Below are positions 34,854-44,723 of a stretch of DNA of 64,000 bases, piece after piece. The notes under the pieces were generated by a model. That model was not told the DNA's origin. It saw only the letters and a program-made list of their open reading frames with translations, and ran no database searches. The position numbers were made by a program, and so were the translations under genes. Each line of letters starts with the position of its first letter. Position 1 is the first letter of the stretch. The stretch is from NCBI GenBank assembly GCA_947488595.1, contig CANKZI010000003.1:1-64000 (forward strand). Reading direction: 5' to 3'. This DNA is from Flavobacteriaceae bacterium. Lineage in GTDB: Bacteria > Bacteroidota > Bacteroidia > Flavobacteriales > Flavobacteriaceae.

Positions 34854-35243
34854 ATGAAAAAAGTGACCTTTAAAATGTACCACACAATAGCCTTAGCATT
34901 ACTTTTTCCGGCAATGAATTTATACTCACAAGACACAAAAATGAGTGTTTCCCAGGATGTAAAATTTGAAAACTTGTTAAAAGAAAAAAGAAGAATTAAT
35001 GCTTCAATAACAGTAAATGACCGCTATAAAATTCAGATTTATAATGGCGACAGCGAAAGTTCGAAAAAAGCTTTGAACGAATTTAAAAAAGAAAATGCCG
35101 ATTTTGATGCAACTATTATTTTTAACACGCCAACTTATAAGGTTTGGATAGGCAATTTTAAGACCCGAATAGAAGCAGAACGCAATTTGTTACTTCTTAA
35201 AAAGAAATATAAAAATGCTTTTTTAATCAAGCCCAATAAATAA
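34854..35243 (+). CDS. Secreted SPOR-domain protein
   Basis: A 129-residue protein from the ATG at 34854, with signal peptide up to NLYSQ. The C-terminal about 75 residues (YKIQIYNGDSESSKKALNEF, then YKVWIGNFKTRIEAERNLLL) are a SPOR domain, which binds denuded glycan strands of peptidoglycan, often at the division site. No other domain is present. It is divergent from the act operon and ends in a shared terminator with infB. Confidence 0.85.
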   Translation: MKKVTFKMYHTIALALLFPAMNLYSQDTKMSVSQDVKFENLLKEKRRINASITVNDRYKIQIYNGDSESSKKALNEFKKENADFDATIIFNTPTYKVWIGNFKTRIEAERNLLLLKKKYKNAFLIKPNK

Positions 35244-35262
35244 TTGACCTATTATTATTGAC

Positions 35263-35293
35263 AAAAAAGTCCTGATAAAATCAGGACTTTTTT
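35263..35293. terminator. Bidirectional terminator between SPOR gene and infB
   Basis: AAAAAAGTCCTGA (35263-35275) pairs perfectly with TCAGGACTTTTTT (35281-35293) across a TAAAA loop, so both convergent transcripts end in U runs. Confidence 0.9.
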
Positions 35294-35306
35294 GTTACAT
35301 AAATTT

Positions 35307-38150
35307 TTATTTCAGTTTTTTCTTAACGGCAACTTCATGATAGGCTTCGATTACATCCCGCTCTTCAATATCGTTGTAATTTTTGATTTGAATACCACAG
35401 TCATACCCTTTGGCTACTTCTTTTACATCGTCTTTAAAACGTTTAAGTGCCAAAAGTTCTCCGGTAAATACGACCACACCTTCGCGGATGATACGGATTT
35501 TGGAGTTACGCATTATTTTTCCGTCCATGACCATACAACCTGCGATTGATCCTACTTTGGAGATTTTAAATATCTCTCTAATTTCGGCAGTTCCAAGAAT
35601 TTCTTCTTTCATTTCTGGCGCTAACATACCTTCCATAGCATCTTTCAAATCGTCGATAGCAGCGTAAATAATTGAATAATAACGGATATCTATTTCTTCT
35701 TTATCGGCCAATTGACGCGCGTTTCCAGCTGGGCGTACATTAAATCCGATAATAATCGCATCAGAAGCGGAAGCCAACATAACATCGGTTTCGGTAATTG
35801 CGCCAACACCTTTATGTATAATATTAATTTGAATTTCTTCGGTTGACAATTTAGAAAACGAATCGGACAGCGCTTCAACAGAACCGTCAACGTCGCCTTT
35901 AAGAATGATGTTCAGTTCTTTAAACTGACCCAATGCGATACGACGACCAATTTCGTCCAAAGTGATGTGACGTTGCACGCGAACAGATTGCTCTCGCATC
36001 AATTGTGTACGTTTGGCTGCAATCGCTTTGGCTTCTTTTTCGTCTTCAAATACATTGAATTTGTCTCCCGCTGTAGCAGAACCATCCAAACCTAATACAG
36101 AAACCGGTGTTGATGGACCAGCCTCTTTTACGACATGACCACGTTCATCGTGCATCGCTTTAATTTTTCCGTGGTGCTTTCCTGCGAGCAAATAATCGCC
36201 TACTTTTAGTGTACCATTTTGCACTAAGATGGTAGAAACATAACCTTTTCCTTTGTCCAAAAATGCTTCAACAACAGTTCCAGAAGCTGCTTTATTTGGA
36301 TTCGATTTTAATTCTAAAATCTCGGCTTCCAACAATACTTTCTCTAATAGTTCTTTAACTCCAGTTCCTACTTTTGCAGAAATATCGTGTGATTGGATTT
36401 TTCCGCCCCAATCTTCAACTAATAAATTCATACCAGCCAATCTTTCTTTGATTTTCTCTGGATTCGAATTGGGTTTGTCTATTTTATTAATTGCAAAAAT
36501 AATAGGCACATTGGCTGCTTGCGCGTGACTAATTGCTTCTTTGGTTTGTGGCATAATATCATCGTCGGCCGCAACTACAATAATTGCAATATCAGTTACT
36601 TGTGCTCCACGGGCACGCATCGCCGTAAAAGCTTCGTGACCAGGTGTGTCTAGAAAGGCGATTTTTTGACCATTGTCTAGTGTAACGCCATAAGCACCAA
36701 TATGCTGTGTGATTCCGCCAGATTCACCTGCAATAACATTTTCTTTACGGATATAATCTAGAAGTGAAGTTTTACCGTGATCCACGTGACCCATTACGGT
36801 TACTATTGGCGCTCGGTCTAATAAATCTTCGGCCCTATCTTCAACAAGTTGAATGGCATCTTCTAGTTCTGTTGTAATAAATTCAACTTCATAACCAAAT
36901 TCATCAGCAACAATCGTCAATGTTTCGGCATCAAGTCGCTGGTTCATTGTAACCATAATACCCAATGACATACAAGTTCCAATCACTTTTGTAATTGGCA
37001 CATCCATCATGGTTGCGACTTCACCAACAGTTACAAATTCAGTAACCTTAATGGTTTTACTGCCTTCGTCTAATAAACGTTGTTCATCATCTGACTTTTG
37101 ACGATGGGTATCTCTTTTGTCTCTTCGGTATTTGGCTGCTTTTGATTTACCGCCTTTACCTTGAAGCTTTTCGAGTGTTTCACGGATTTGATTTTTTACC
37201 TCTTCTTCTGTTGGCTCTACTTTTGCAACAATCGCTGGTCGATTTCCTTTTACAAATCCAGGTCTGGCACTTCTGTTTGCTGCATTTCCGGCAGTATTTG
37301 GAACAATTTTATTTGCATTTGGTGCGCCGGGAACGCCTGGAGGTCTAGGAATCCCCGGTTTTGGAATGATTCTTTTGCGCTTATTTTTATTTGCATTATT
37401 CGCATTATTCGCACCTACAGCAGGACTTGTTCCAGGTTTATTGGGTGTAATTTTAGGCTCTTCTTTTTTCTTTTTGGGTTTATTGAATTGCGATAAATCA
37501 ATGGTTTGGCCAGTAAAAGTTGTTCCTGAAAGCTGTACATATTGCGTTGTAATAGATTCATCCACTTCAGCTTCGGGAGCAGGAGTTTCAACTTCTTTTT
37601 TAACAATTACTTTTTGGACTTCTTTTTTTATTTTTGAAACTTCTAAAGGCTCTTTTTTTGTAGTCTTATCAATTACTGGAGTTGGTTTTACAATCTCTGG
37701 AGTTACAACTAAAGGAATAATTTCTTGTGGCTTTTCCTGAACAGGCTCAGGTGTTTTTACGATTGGAGTAATTTGTTTTTTAGGAGATAAATCAATGGTT
37801 CCGACTTGTTTAGGTCCTGTTACAATTGCCTTTGCCTTTATGACTTCTTGCTGTTGTTTGAATCGTTCTTCATCTTGTTTGCGTTTGTCTTCGATTTCTT
37901 TTTCTCTTTCAAGACGCAATGCTTCCTTTTCTTTTCGTTTTTCTTCCCCAACTTCTTTGGAAGCTTCTTTATTTCCCTTATCGCCTGCAAATTGATTTTG
38001 TAGGATACTAAATTCTGCATCAGAAATTTTTGCATTTGGATTGGCATCAATAGCGATGCCTTTATCTTTAAGATAATCCACAGCCCTTTCTAACGAAATA
38101 TTTAATTCCCTTAAAACCTTGTTTATTCTTATTACTCTATCTTCAGACAT
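35307..38150 (-). CDS. infB: Translation initiation factor IF-2
   Basis: GTPase that brings initiator tRNA to the ribosome. Length 947 aa. An N-terminal IF2_N helix (RINKVLRELNISLERAVDYL) leads into a long low-complexity Lys/Glu/Pro linker of about 300 residues. The G domain has GHVDHGKTSLLD, DTPGHEAFTAMR and NKIDKP, and is followed by the beta-barrel and C-terminal domains. It is the last gene of rimP-nusA-infB, 52 bases after nusA. Confidence 0.97.
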   Translation of the reverse strand: MSEDRVIRINKVLRELNISLERAVDYLKDKGIAIDANPNAKISDAEFSILQNQFAGDKGNKEASKEVGEEKRKEKEALRLEREKEIEDKRKQDEERFKQQQEVIKAKAIVTGPKQVGTIDLSPKKQITPIVKTPEPVQEKPQEIIPLVVTPEIVKPTPVIDKTTKKEPLEVSKIKKEVQKVIVKKEVETPAPEAEVDESITTQYVQLSGTTFTGQTIDLSQFNKPKKKKEEPKITPNKPGTSPAVGANNANNANKNKRKRIIPKPGIPRPPGVPGAPNANKIVPNTAGNAANRSARPGFVKGNRPAIVAKVEPTEEEVKNQIRETLEKLQGKGGKSKAAKYRRDKRDTHRQKSDDEQRLLDEGSKTIKVTEFVTVGEVATMMDVPITKVIGTCMSLGIMVTMNQRLDAETLTIVADEFGYEVEFITTELEDAIQLVEDRAEDLLDRAPIVTVMGHVDHGKTSLLDYIRKENVIAGESGGITQHIGAYGVTLDNGQKIAFLDTPGHEAFTAMRARGAQVTDIAIIVVAADDDIMPQTKEAISHAQAANVPIIFAINKIDKPNSNPEKIKERLAGMNLLVEDWGGKIQSHDISAKVGTGVKELLEKVLLEAEILELKSNPNKAASGTVVEAFLDKGKGYVSTILVQNGTLKVGDYLLAGKHHGKIKAMHDERGHVVKEAGPSTPVSVLGLDGSATAGDKFNVFEDEKEAKAIAAKRTQLMREQSVRVQRHITLDEIGRRIALGQFKELNIILKGDVDGSVEALSDSFSKLSTEEIQINIIHKGVGAITETDVMLASASDAIIIGFNVRPAGNARQLADKEEIDIRYYSIIYAAIDDLKDAMEGMLAPEMKEEILGTAEIREIFKISKVGSIAGCMVMDGKIMRNSKIRIIREGVVVFTGELLALKRFKDDVKEVAKGYDCGIQIKNYNDIEERDVIEAYHEVAVKKKLK

Positions 38151-38202
38151 AAAACCTTTTTATTATTACCTTTTTTTATTGTATTGTTGTTTGAAGAATT
38201 AA

Positions 38203-39447
38203 TTACGTATTAAACTCATCATTTAATATCTTCATTACATCTAAAATTGTCTCCTCTTCCAGATCTGTTCTTCTAACCAAATCATTGACATCTTGTTTCA
38301 GGATGCTTCTTGCGGTATCCAATCCAATTTTTGCAAATTCTTCGATTACCCAAGCTTCAATTTCATCTGAAAACTCTGTTAATTCAACATCATCTTCTTC
38401 TTCTGCGACATTACCTTCTCTAATCACATCCAACTCATAACCCGTCAATTGACCTGCTAATTTAATGTTGTGACCACCACGACCAATGGCTTTAGAAACC
38501 TCTTCAAGCTTCAAAAACACTTCGGCTCTTTTGGTTTCTTCATTAATTTTGATTGAAGATACTTTGGCCGGACTTAATGCTCTTGTAATATACAATTGCG
38601 TATTAGTAGTGAAATTAATTACATCTATATTTTCATTACCCAATTCGCGAACGATACCATGAATACGAGAACCTTTCATACCCACACATGCGCCAACAGG
38701 ATCAATACGATCGTCATAAGAATCAACCGCTACTTTTGCTTTTTCACCTGGAATTCTGACCACATTTTTGACCAAAATCAAACCGTCAAAAACCTCTGGA
38801 ATTTCTTGTTCAAACAATTTCTCTAAGAACTTCTCTGATGTACGAGACATTATGATTTGTGGTTTGTTGCCTTTTAGTTCAACACTTTCAATAATTCCTC
38901 TGACATTATCACCTTTTCTGAAAAAATCAGAAGGAATTTGTTTTTCTTTCGGTAAAACAATTTCGTTTCCGTCATCATCGACCAAAATTACAACTCTTGG
39001 TCGAACATGATGCACTTCGGCGGTATAAATTTCACCAATTAAATCTTTAAATTGTTTGTAAAGATTGGTATTATCGTGTTCATGAATTTTAGAAATCAGG
39101 TTTTGACGCAACGCCAAAATGGCTCTTCTTCCTAAATCGATGAGTTTTACTTCTTCTGAAACTTCTTCACCAATCTCGAAATCGGGTTCGATTTTTCTAG
39201 CTTCGGTCAATGTAATTTCTTCATTTTCTAAATCCAAATCATCATCGGCAACGATAACGCGTCTTCTCCAGATTTCCATATCTCCTTTATCAGGATTGAT
39301 AATGATATCAAAATTATCATCTGATCCAAATTTCTTTTTCAATGCATTTCTAAATACATCTTCCAAAATCGCCATAAGCGTTACACGATCAATAAGTTTG
39401 TCGTCTTTAAACTCTGAAAATGAATCGATTAATGCTAAATTTTCCAT
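38203..39447 (-). CDS. nusA: Transcription termination/antitermination factor NusA
   Basis: RNA polymerase-associated factor for pausing, termination and antitermination. Length 414 aa: N-terminal polymerase-binding domain, an S1 domain (about 130-200), KH1 with GMKGSRIHGIVRELG and KH2 with GRGGHNIKLAGQLTG. The C-terminal acidic repeats of the E. coli protein are absent, as in most bacteria. It begins 14 bases after rimP ends. In other bacteria the operon is regulated by NusA; the leader hairpin before rimP would be a natural target. Confidence 0.97.
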   Translation of the reverse strand: MENLALIDSFSEFKDDKLIDRVTLMAILEDVFRNALKKKFGSDDNFDIIINPDKGDMEIWRRRVIVADDDLDLENEEITLTEARKIEPDFEIGEEVSEEVKLIDLGRRAILALRQNLISKIHEHDNTNLYKQFKDLIGEIYTAEVHHVRPRVVILVDDDGNEIVLPKEKQIPSDFFRKGDNVRGIIESVELKGNKPQIIMSRTSEKFLEKLFEQEIPEVFDGLILVKNVVRIPGEKAKVAVDSYDDRIDPVGACVGMKGSRIHGIVRELGNENIDVINFTTNTQLYITRALSPAKVSSIKINEETKRAEVFLKLEEVSKAIGRGGHNIKLAGQLTGYELDVIREGNVAEEEDDVELTEFSDEIEAWVIEEFAKIGLDTARSILKQDVNDLVRRTDLEEETILDVMKILNDEFNT

Positions 39448-39461
39448 GCCAACTTTTTAAT

Positions 39462-39926
39462 TTAAAATGTTACTGTAACAATTGCTTCTTTAATATCTGA
39501 ATAAGGAATTTCCTGTTCTTTTTGGACAGTTTCTTTACCTTTTCCAATTTTTTTAGGTTCCCTTGCTTCCCAAGCTAAGGTAATAAACATATCATTAGCT
39601 GCGACCAATTCGGCTTCAATTGTTGTTGTTGCCAGTTTGACGATTAGTGTTCTGCCAATGTTCTTTTTGTATTGTCGGATCAATTTTAATGGTGACCCAA
39701 CGCCAACTGACGCCACTTCTAACGAAAAATCTTGTTCCTCTCTGTCAAGATTATGCTCAATAGCACGACTTATGTCGATACAATCTTGCAAAACCACACC
39801 GTTATCACCATCTAAAGTTACAATAATTTTAAACGCATCGGTAACGGTAAGGTCAATTAAAAAAACTGTTGGTTTTTCTTCAAGACCTTCATTTAACAAT
39901 TGGAGCACTTTTTCTTTGAATGTCAT
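39462..39926 (-). CDS. rimP: Ribosome maturation factor RimP
   Basis: 30S assembly factor, 154 aa from the ATG at 39926. The longer frame to 39962 runs back through the leader hairpin and is rejected. Features: the N-terminal alpha/beta domain with [18 protein letters not shown] and the C-terminal SH3-like domain with [20 protein letters not shown]. First gene of the rimP-nusA-infB operon. Confidence 0.95.
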   Translation of the reverse strand: MTFKEKVLQLLNEGLEEKPTVFLIDLTVTDAFKIIVTLDGDNGVVLQDCIDISRAIEHNLDREEQDFSLEVASVGVGSPLKLIRQYKKNIGRTLIVKLATTTIEAELVAANDMFITLAWEAREPKKIGKGKETVQKEQEIPYSDIKEAIVTVTF

Positions 39927-39932
39927 ATTTTT

Positions 39933-39961
39933 ATAAAAAGAGGGAAGCATTGCTTCCCTCA
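39933..39961 (-). promoter_or_regulatory. Terminator-like hairpin in rimP-nusA-infB leader
   Basis: GAGGGAAGC pairs perfectly with GCTTCCCTC (39941-39961, three-base loop). On the minus strand it is followed by TTTTT and then the rimP ATG 14 bases after the stem. A nine-pair GC-rich stem with U run lies inside the leader of the very operon that encodes NusA, pointing to attenuation. Confidence 0.7.
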
Positions 39962-39988
39962 TTATCTAGTTTTTAATAAATAACGGTG

Positions 39989-39996
39989 CAAATATA
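39989..39996 (-). promoter_or_regulatory. Promoter -7 element of rimP-nusA-infB
   Basis: Minus-strand TATATTTG fits TAnnTTTG; it places the leader hairpin inside the transcript. Confidence 0.6.
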
Positions 39997-40090
39997 GTGT
40001 TTTTTTTATAAATGAAAAATGATTGTTTGATGTTAAAAAAAATCTTATCTTTAATACATTAAAACAAATTAACTTCTTATATTTTTATTT

Positions 40091-40915
40091 ATGAAAAGAA
40101 TTTTAGTCCCAACCGATTTTTCCGAACAAGCTGAATACGCTTTAAAGGTGGCTGCTCAAATTGCGAAAAACAACAATGCCGAATTGTTTATTTTAAATTT
40201 ACTCGATTTGCCAACACACATGAACGATGCAGTAAATAGCGGGGTGAATATTCCAGAGGTAATGCTTTTCCTGAAAAAAACCAATGACAAACTGGATGAA
40301 TTGAGATTTGAAAGTTATTTACAAGACCTGAATATTACTACTGATACCAGAATAGAAAAAGCTTTTGAAGGCATTGTTACTTACAGCAAAGAGCACAATG
40401 TTGATTTAATTGTCATGGGCTCTCATGGTGCTTCGGGTTTTCAAGAAATGCTTATAGGTTCAAACACCGAGAAAATTGTCCGTCATTCTGAAGTGCCTGT
40501 TTTAGTTATTAAAAATGAAATCAATGACTTTAAAGCAGATAATTTTGTTTTTGCCTCTGATTTTTCAAATGAAATTAAAAAACCTTTTCAAAAATTAGTC
40601 GAATTTGCCAATGTTTTTGATGCCAATTTGCATTTGGTAATGATCAATACGCCTAATAGCTTCAAATCGAATAATGTCGCCGAAAAAATCATGACCGATT
40701 TTATAAAAGATTTTTCGATAAACAAACATTCACTTCATATTTATAATGACACCAATGTAGAAAAAGGTATCCTCAATTTTGCCAATAAAATAGATGCTGA
40801 TTTGATAGGAATGTGTACCCATGGTCGAACTGGATTCTCGCACTTCTTTAACGGCAGCATCAGCGAAGATTTGGTAAATCATGCCGTAAGGCCTGTTGTC
40901 ACTTTTAAAATTTAA
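40091..40915 (+). CDS. Tandem universal stress protein
   Basis: Cytoplasmic protein of 274 aa made of two Usp domains. The first (1 to about 145) starts MKRILVPTDFSEQAEYAL and ends with the nucleotide motif GSHGASGFQEMLIGSNTE; the second (about 150-274) ends GMCTHGRTGFSHFFNGSIS. Both have G-x2-G-x9-G-S, so both may bind ATP. Ligand and stress signal are unknown. It is monocistronic with a terminator downstream. Confidence 0.9.
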   Translation: MKRILVPTDFSEQAEYALKVAAQIAKNNNAELFILNLLDLPTHMNDAVNSGVNIPEVMLFLKKTNDKLDELRFESYLQDLNITTDTRIEKAFEGIVTYSKEHNVDLIVMGSHGASGFQEMLIGSNTEKIVRHSEVPVLVIKNEINDFKADNFVFASDFSNEIKKPFQKLVEFANVFDANLHLVMINTPNSFKSNNVAEKIMTDFIKDFSINKHSLHIYNDTNVEKGILNFANKIDADLIGMCTHGRTGFSHFFNGSISEDLVNHAVRPVVTFKI

Positions 40916-40990
40916 TTTTCGATTGCAACAATAATTTATTGAAGATAAAAATTTAAACCTCGTAATGATAGTGGTCTACAATAATTTTAA

Positions 40991-41023
40991 AAAAAAGTCA
41001 CACGAAATTTGTGTGGCTTTTTT
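40991..41023 (+). terminator. Terminator of the Usp gene
   Basis: AAAAAAGTCACAC (40991-41003) pairs with GTGTGGCTTTTTT (41011-41023) across GAAATTT, with one G-U pair. Confidence 0.85.
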
Positions 41024-41086
41024 TCATATTTTGGTTTATGTTGTGATACTTATTATTGTTGAAAAAAAGAATTTGCAACTTTACCC

Positions 41087-41123
41087 AAAAAAAAATCTCC
41101 TCCTTTTCAGAGAAGATTTTTTT
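41087..41123 (-). terminator. Terminator of tRNA-Gln
   Basis: AATCTCCTC (41094-41102) pairs with GAGAAGATT (41110-41118) with one mismatch, flanked by A and T runs. On the minus strand it follows the 3' end of the tRNA directly. Confidence 0.7.
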
Positions 41124-41124
41124 G

Positions 41125-41195
41125 TTGGTCTACTAGGACTCGAACCTAGAAAGACTGCACCAAAAACAGTTGTGTTACCATTACACCATAGACCA
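41125..41195 (-). tRNA. tRNA-Gln (anticodon TTG)
   Basis: On the minus strand TGGTCTA (5' acceptor) pairs with TAGACCA. The anticodon stem is ACTGT/GCAGT with loop TTTTGGT, giving anticodon UUG, and the T arm is CTAGG-TTCGAGT-CCTAG. The D stem is three pairs (GTG/CAC). The gene is 71 bases with A at the discriminator position and no encoded CCA. A U1-A72 first pair is typical of glutamine tRNA. Confidence 0.95.
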
Positions 41196-41436
41196 GTATG
41201 CGTATTGCGAGTGCAAATTTAACACAAAAATCATCACTCACAAATTTTTACTCAAAAAAAAACAAAAATAATTATTATCGGTTTTGCGGTAATTAATTGA
41301 CGTTATTTTGCCTCAGAAAAACAAACCTATCTTTAACCTGAATTTCATTTATCGAAAAATTTGTTAATGCCCGTTTGGTTAACCAAAAAAACATTTTCTT
41401 TGTAACTGAAATAAAACAACAATCATTATCAAAATT

Positions 41437-44400
41437 ATGGTGGAATTTAACTTCAATAAGTGGAATACAATTACAGGATGGCTGGCATTTACCATTGCGC
41501 TTGTAACCTATACTTTAACCGTTGAACCAACAATGAGTTTCTGGGATTGTGGCGAATACATTGCCACAGCAGCCAAATTAGAGGTAGGTCATCCGCCTGG
41601 CGCGCCACTTTTTCAAATGATTGGGGCTTTTTTTGCAATGTTTGCCATCGATGAGAAACACATCGCCTTAATGGTCAATATGATGTCGGTTTTTTCAAGT
41701 GCTTTTACCATCTTGTTTATGTTTTGGTCAACATCAATGTTACTAAAAAAGCTCATTTCGCAATTTACCGAAATTGATAAAAACAATTCGATTGCCATTT
41801 TAGGAAGTGCTTTTGTGGGTGCCTTGGCTTTTACTTTTTCAGATAGTTTTTGGTACAATGCCGTCGAAGCCGAAGTTTATGCCATGGCCTCCTTATTTAT
41901 TGCCTTGCTTTTTTGGCTCGGTTTGCGATGGGAACAAGATATGAATCAGCCCAGAGGCAACCGATGGTTATTAATTATTTCATTGGTTATCGGACTTTCA
42001 TTTGGCGTGCATTTTATGGCATTACTAACCATTCCAGCCATTGGGTTTTTGTATTTCTTTAAAAACTATAAAGCAGTCAATATTAAAAATTTTATCATCG
42101 CCAACATCGTCGTAGTTTCGGTTTTATTGTTTATTTTCAAATTATTATTGCCTTTAACTATGGGGCTTTTTGGGAAAACTGAAGTTTTTATGGTCAATAG
42201 TATAGGACTTCCTTTTGATTCAGGAACCCTTTTTGTAACCTTGCTTTTTATCGCGTTCTTTTATTTTGGATTAAAACACACCAAAAACAAAGGACTCGTT
42301 CATGCCAATACGCTTATTCTTTGCATTCTTTTTATCCTTATCGGATTCTCTACTTGGATGATGCTGCCAATTCGTGCCAATGCCAACACGGTCATTAACG
42401 AAAATAAGCCCTCCGATGCGCGTGAAGTTTTGGCCTATTACAACAGAGAACAATATGGTGTAAATCCTTTGTTTTATGGTCCTCAATATTCGGATACCTA
42501 TGCCGGTCTCGACAAAGACACGCCTTATATAGACAAAGCACCCAATTACGAAAGGGATTATAAATCAGGTAAATATATCATTACCAACAATTTTAAAAAT
42601 GCAGAACAAAATAGTGATGATAGTCAAAAGGCCATTTTACCAAGAATGTGGAGTCCTGAACATGCCGAAAATTATATGTCTTTTACAAGTCCATTAGAAT
42701 TTAGAATCAATCCTGAATATTCAGAAGAAGCCGAATTGGTTCAAATTATTTCTGAATTTCGAAAAGCCTATGCTGCAAATCAAATCGATTTAGAAGGTTA
42801 TGCTACTTTTCTTAAAACGTATGGCGATTATTTGATAATCGAAAAACCAAGTACGGCCGACAATTTGAGTTTTATGTTTGAATACCAATTTGGGTACATG
42901 TATTGGCGTTATTTGATGTGGAATTTTACCGGTCGTCAAAATGATACTCAAGGCAAATACGATAATCTTGATGGCAATTGGATGAGCGGGATTTCATTTA
43001 TTGACGAAGCACGGTTAGGATCACAAGCCGATTTACCATCGGATGTTCTGAACAACAAAGGCCGCAATTTGTACTATTTTTTACCTTTTTTATTGGGTAT
43101 TATTGGATTGATTTTTCATGCCAATAAAGATTTAAAAAGCTTTTATGTCTTATTGATTTTGTTTCTGTTTACTGGTTTGGCGCTAAAGATTTATCTCAAC
43201 GAAAGGCCATTTGAACCTCGCGAAAGAGATTATGCTCTAGTTGGCTCTTTTTATGTTTTTGCAATCTGGATTGGTTTTGGTGTTTATGCGATTTATGATA
43301 CTATAAAAAAATGGGTCATGCCAAAGATTGCAGTTCCTTTGGTAATAGGACTTGCAATACTTGCTGCTCCTGTACTAATGGCTTCACAAAACTGGGATGA
43401 CCACGACCGTTCTGGTAAATATACTGCGGTTGCCATGGCAAAAGCCTACCTCGAATCTTGCGAGCCCAATGCTATTCTTTTTACCATTGGCGATAACGAT
43501 ACTTTTCCGCTTTGGTATGCTCAAGAAATAGAAAATATTCGTACCGATGTTCGTATCGTCAATACCAGTTTGTTTATGACAGATTGGTATATTGACCAAA
43601 TGAAAGCCAAAGCCTATTCGTCAGAACCAATGCCTATTTCGTTTACGCACAATCAATATGTGGGCGATAAATTAGATTATGCGGTGCATACCGATAAAAC
43701 CCAAAACCGTTGGGATATCAAGGATTTTATCAAATTTATTGCTACCGACGATCAAAGAACCATCATCGAATTGAACAACGGTCAAAAAATACATTTTTAT
43801 CCAACCAATAAAATCAGAATTCCAGTTGATAAAAATGCAGTTATTGCCAATAAAGTGGTTGATGCCAAATACAATGATTCAATTGTTCCTTTTATTGACA
43901 TTGATATAAAAGGACAAGCGTTGTACAAAAACCGATTGATGATGTTGGATATTATTGCCAATAACAACTGGAAAAGACCTGTTTATTTTACGGGTGGAAG
44001 TTTTGGAGATGATGATTATATATGGATGAAAGACTATTTGCAATTGGATGGCATGGTCTATAAATTGGTGCCGGTCAAAACACCAATCGACAAAGAAGAA
44101 AGCCAATTTGATATGGGACAAATTGACGCCGATAAAATGTATAATATCGTAATGAAATGGGATTGGGGCAATGGCGAAAGCCCAAACATTTACCATGATC
44201 CCGAAACCAGAAAAAACAGTATTTCTTACCGAACCAATTTGTCGCGATTGATGCAACAATTGATAAGCGAAGGCAAAATTGACAAAGCCAAAAACATTAT
44301 TAATTTGGCAATGACCAAAATGCCGCTTGAATACTACGGTTATTATACTATGCTAGAACCCTTTGCTAAAGGCTATTATGAAGTGGGCGAAAAACAAAAA

Positions 44401-44640
44401 GCCAGAGATTTGCTAACCAAACTATCAAAAAAATACCAAGAAAATATCCGTTATTACAGCACGCTCAAAGTCGCAGAACAAAACGATTTGTATGTTGACA
44501 TAATTACAGATATTGAGCGCTATCGCAGCTTGCTACAAGTAATGAAAGATAGTAAAGATGATGGTTTTTACCGCACCAATCGCGACACCTTTAATAGTTA
44601 TAACAAGCTTTTTGCTCATTTTGGACGCGATAACGAATAA
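41437..44640 (+). CDS. DUF2723 multi-pass membrane protein, GT-C-like
   Basis: A 1067-residue protein. The first about 230 residues contain many membrane helices with WDCGEYIATAAKLEVGHPPG near residue 31 and FWYNAVEAEVYAMASLF near 137, the conserved DUF2723 blocks. More helices lie near 515-650, then a large soluble part of about 400 residues with helical repeats near the C-terminus. The eukaryotic relative TMEM260 is an O-mannosyltransferase, so a lipid-linked sugar transferase acting outside the membrane is plausible; the bacterial acceptor is unknown. It is monocistronic and ends in a strong terminator. Confidence 0.85.
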   Translation: MVEFNFNKWNTITGWLAFTIALVTYTLTVEPTMSFWDCGEYIATAAKLEVGHPPGAPLFQMIGAFFAMFAIDEKHIALMVNMMSVFSSAFTILFMFWSTSMLLKKLISQFTEIDKNNSIAILGSAFVGALAFTFSDSFWYNAVEAEVYAMASLFIALLFWLGLRWEQDMNQPRGNRWLLIISLVIGLSFGVHFMALLTIPAIGFLYFFKNYKAVNIKNFIIANIVVVSVLLFIFKLLLPLTMGLFGKTEVFMVNSIGLPFDSGTLFVTLLFIAFFYFGLKHTKNKGLVHANTLILCILFILIGFSTWMMLPIRANANTVINENKPSDAREVLAYYNREQYGVNPLFYGPQYSDTYAGLDKDTPYIDKAPNYERDYKSGKYIITNNFKNAEQNSDDSQKAILPRMWSPEHAENYMSFTSPLEFRINPEYSEEAELVQIISEFRKAYAANQIDLEGYATFLKTYGDYLIIEKPSTADNLSFMFEYQFGYMYWRYLMWNFTGRQNDTQGKYDNLDGNWMSGISFIDEARLGSQADLPSDVLNNKGRNLYYFLPFLLGIIGLIFHANKDLKSFYVLLILFLFTGLALKIYLNERPFEPRERDYALVGSFYVFAIWIGFGVYAIYDTIKKWVMPKIAVPLVIGLAILAAPVLMASQNWDDHDRSGKYTAVAMAKAYLESCEPNAILFTIGDNDTFPLWYAQEIENIRTDVRIVNTSLFMTDWYIDQMKAKAYSSEPMPISFTHNQYVGDKLDYAVHTDKTQNRWDIKDFIKFIATDDQRTIIELNNGQKIHFYPTNKIRIPVDKNAVIANKVVDAKYNDSIVPFIDIDIKGQALYKNRLMMLDIIANNNWKRPVYFTGGSFGDDDYIWMKDYLQLDGMVYKLVPVKTPIDKEESQFDMGQIDADKMYNIVMKWDWGNGESPNIYHDPETRKNSISYRTNLSRLMQQLISEGKIDKAKNIINLAMTKMPLEYYGYYTMLEPFAKGYYEVGEKQKARDLLTKLSKKYQENIRYYSTLKVAEQNDLYVDIITDIERYRSLLQVMKDSKDDGFYRTNRDTFNSYNKLFAHFGRDNE

Positions 44641-44660
44641 TTTTAGATAAAATGCAAATA

Positions 44661-44698
44661 AAAAAGCAGCGGTATCAAATGATAAAGCTGCTTTTTTT
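44661..44698 (+). terminator. Terminator of the DUF2723 gene
   Basis: AAAAAGCAGC (44661-44670) pairs perfectly with GCTGCTTTTT (44687-44696), followed by more T. Confidence 0.9.
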
Positions 44699-44723
44699 AT
44701 ATTCGTAAACAAAATTAATCCAA

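Noticed and set aside
35307..38150. Several long antisense frames inside infB (for example 37161-37496 and 37366-37740)
   Set aside because: They mirror the low-complexity Lys/Glu/Pro linker of IF-2 on the other strand, giving Phe/Leu/Ser-rich products without start context or promoters.
39927..39962. N-terminal extension of rimP
   Set aside because: The added residues are a translation of the leader hairpin; RimP proteins begin at the ATG used here.
40965..41222. Plus-strand frame of 85 codons downstream of the Usp gene
   Set aside because: It runs through the Usp terminator and the antisense of tRNA-Gln; the product VGLLGLEPRKTAPKTVV is the usual translation of a reversed tRNA.
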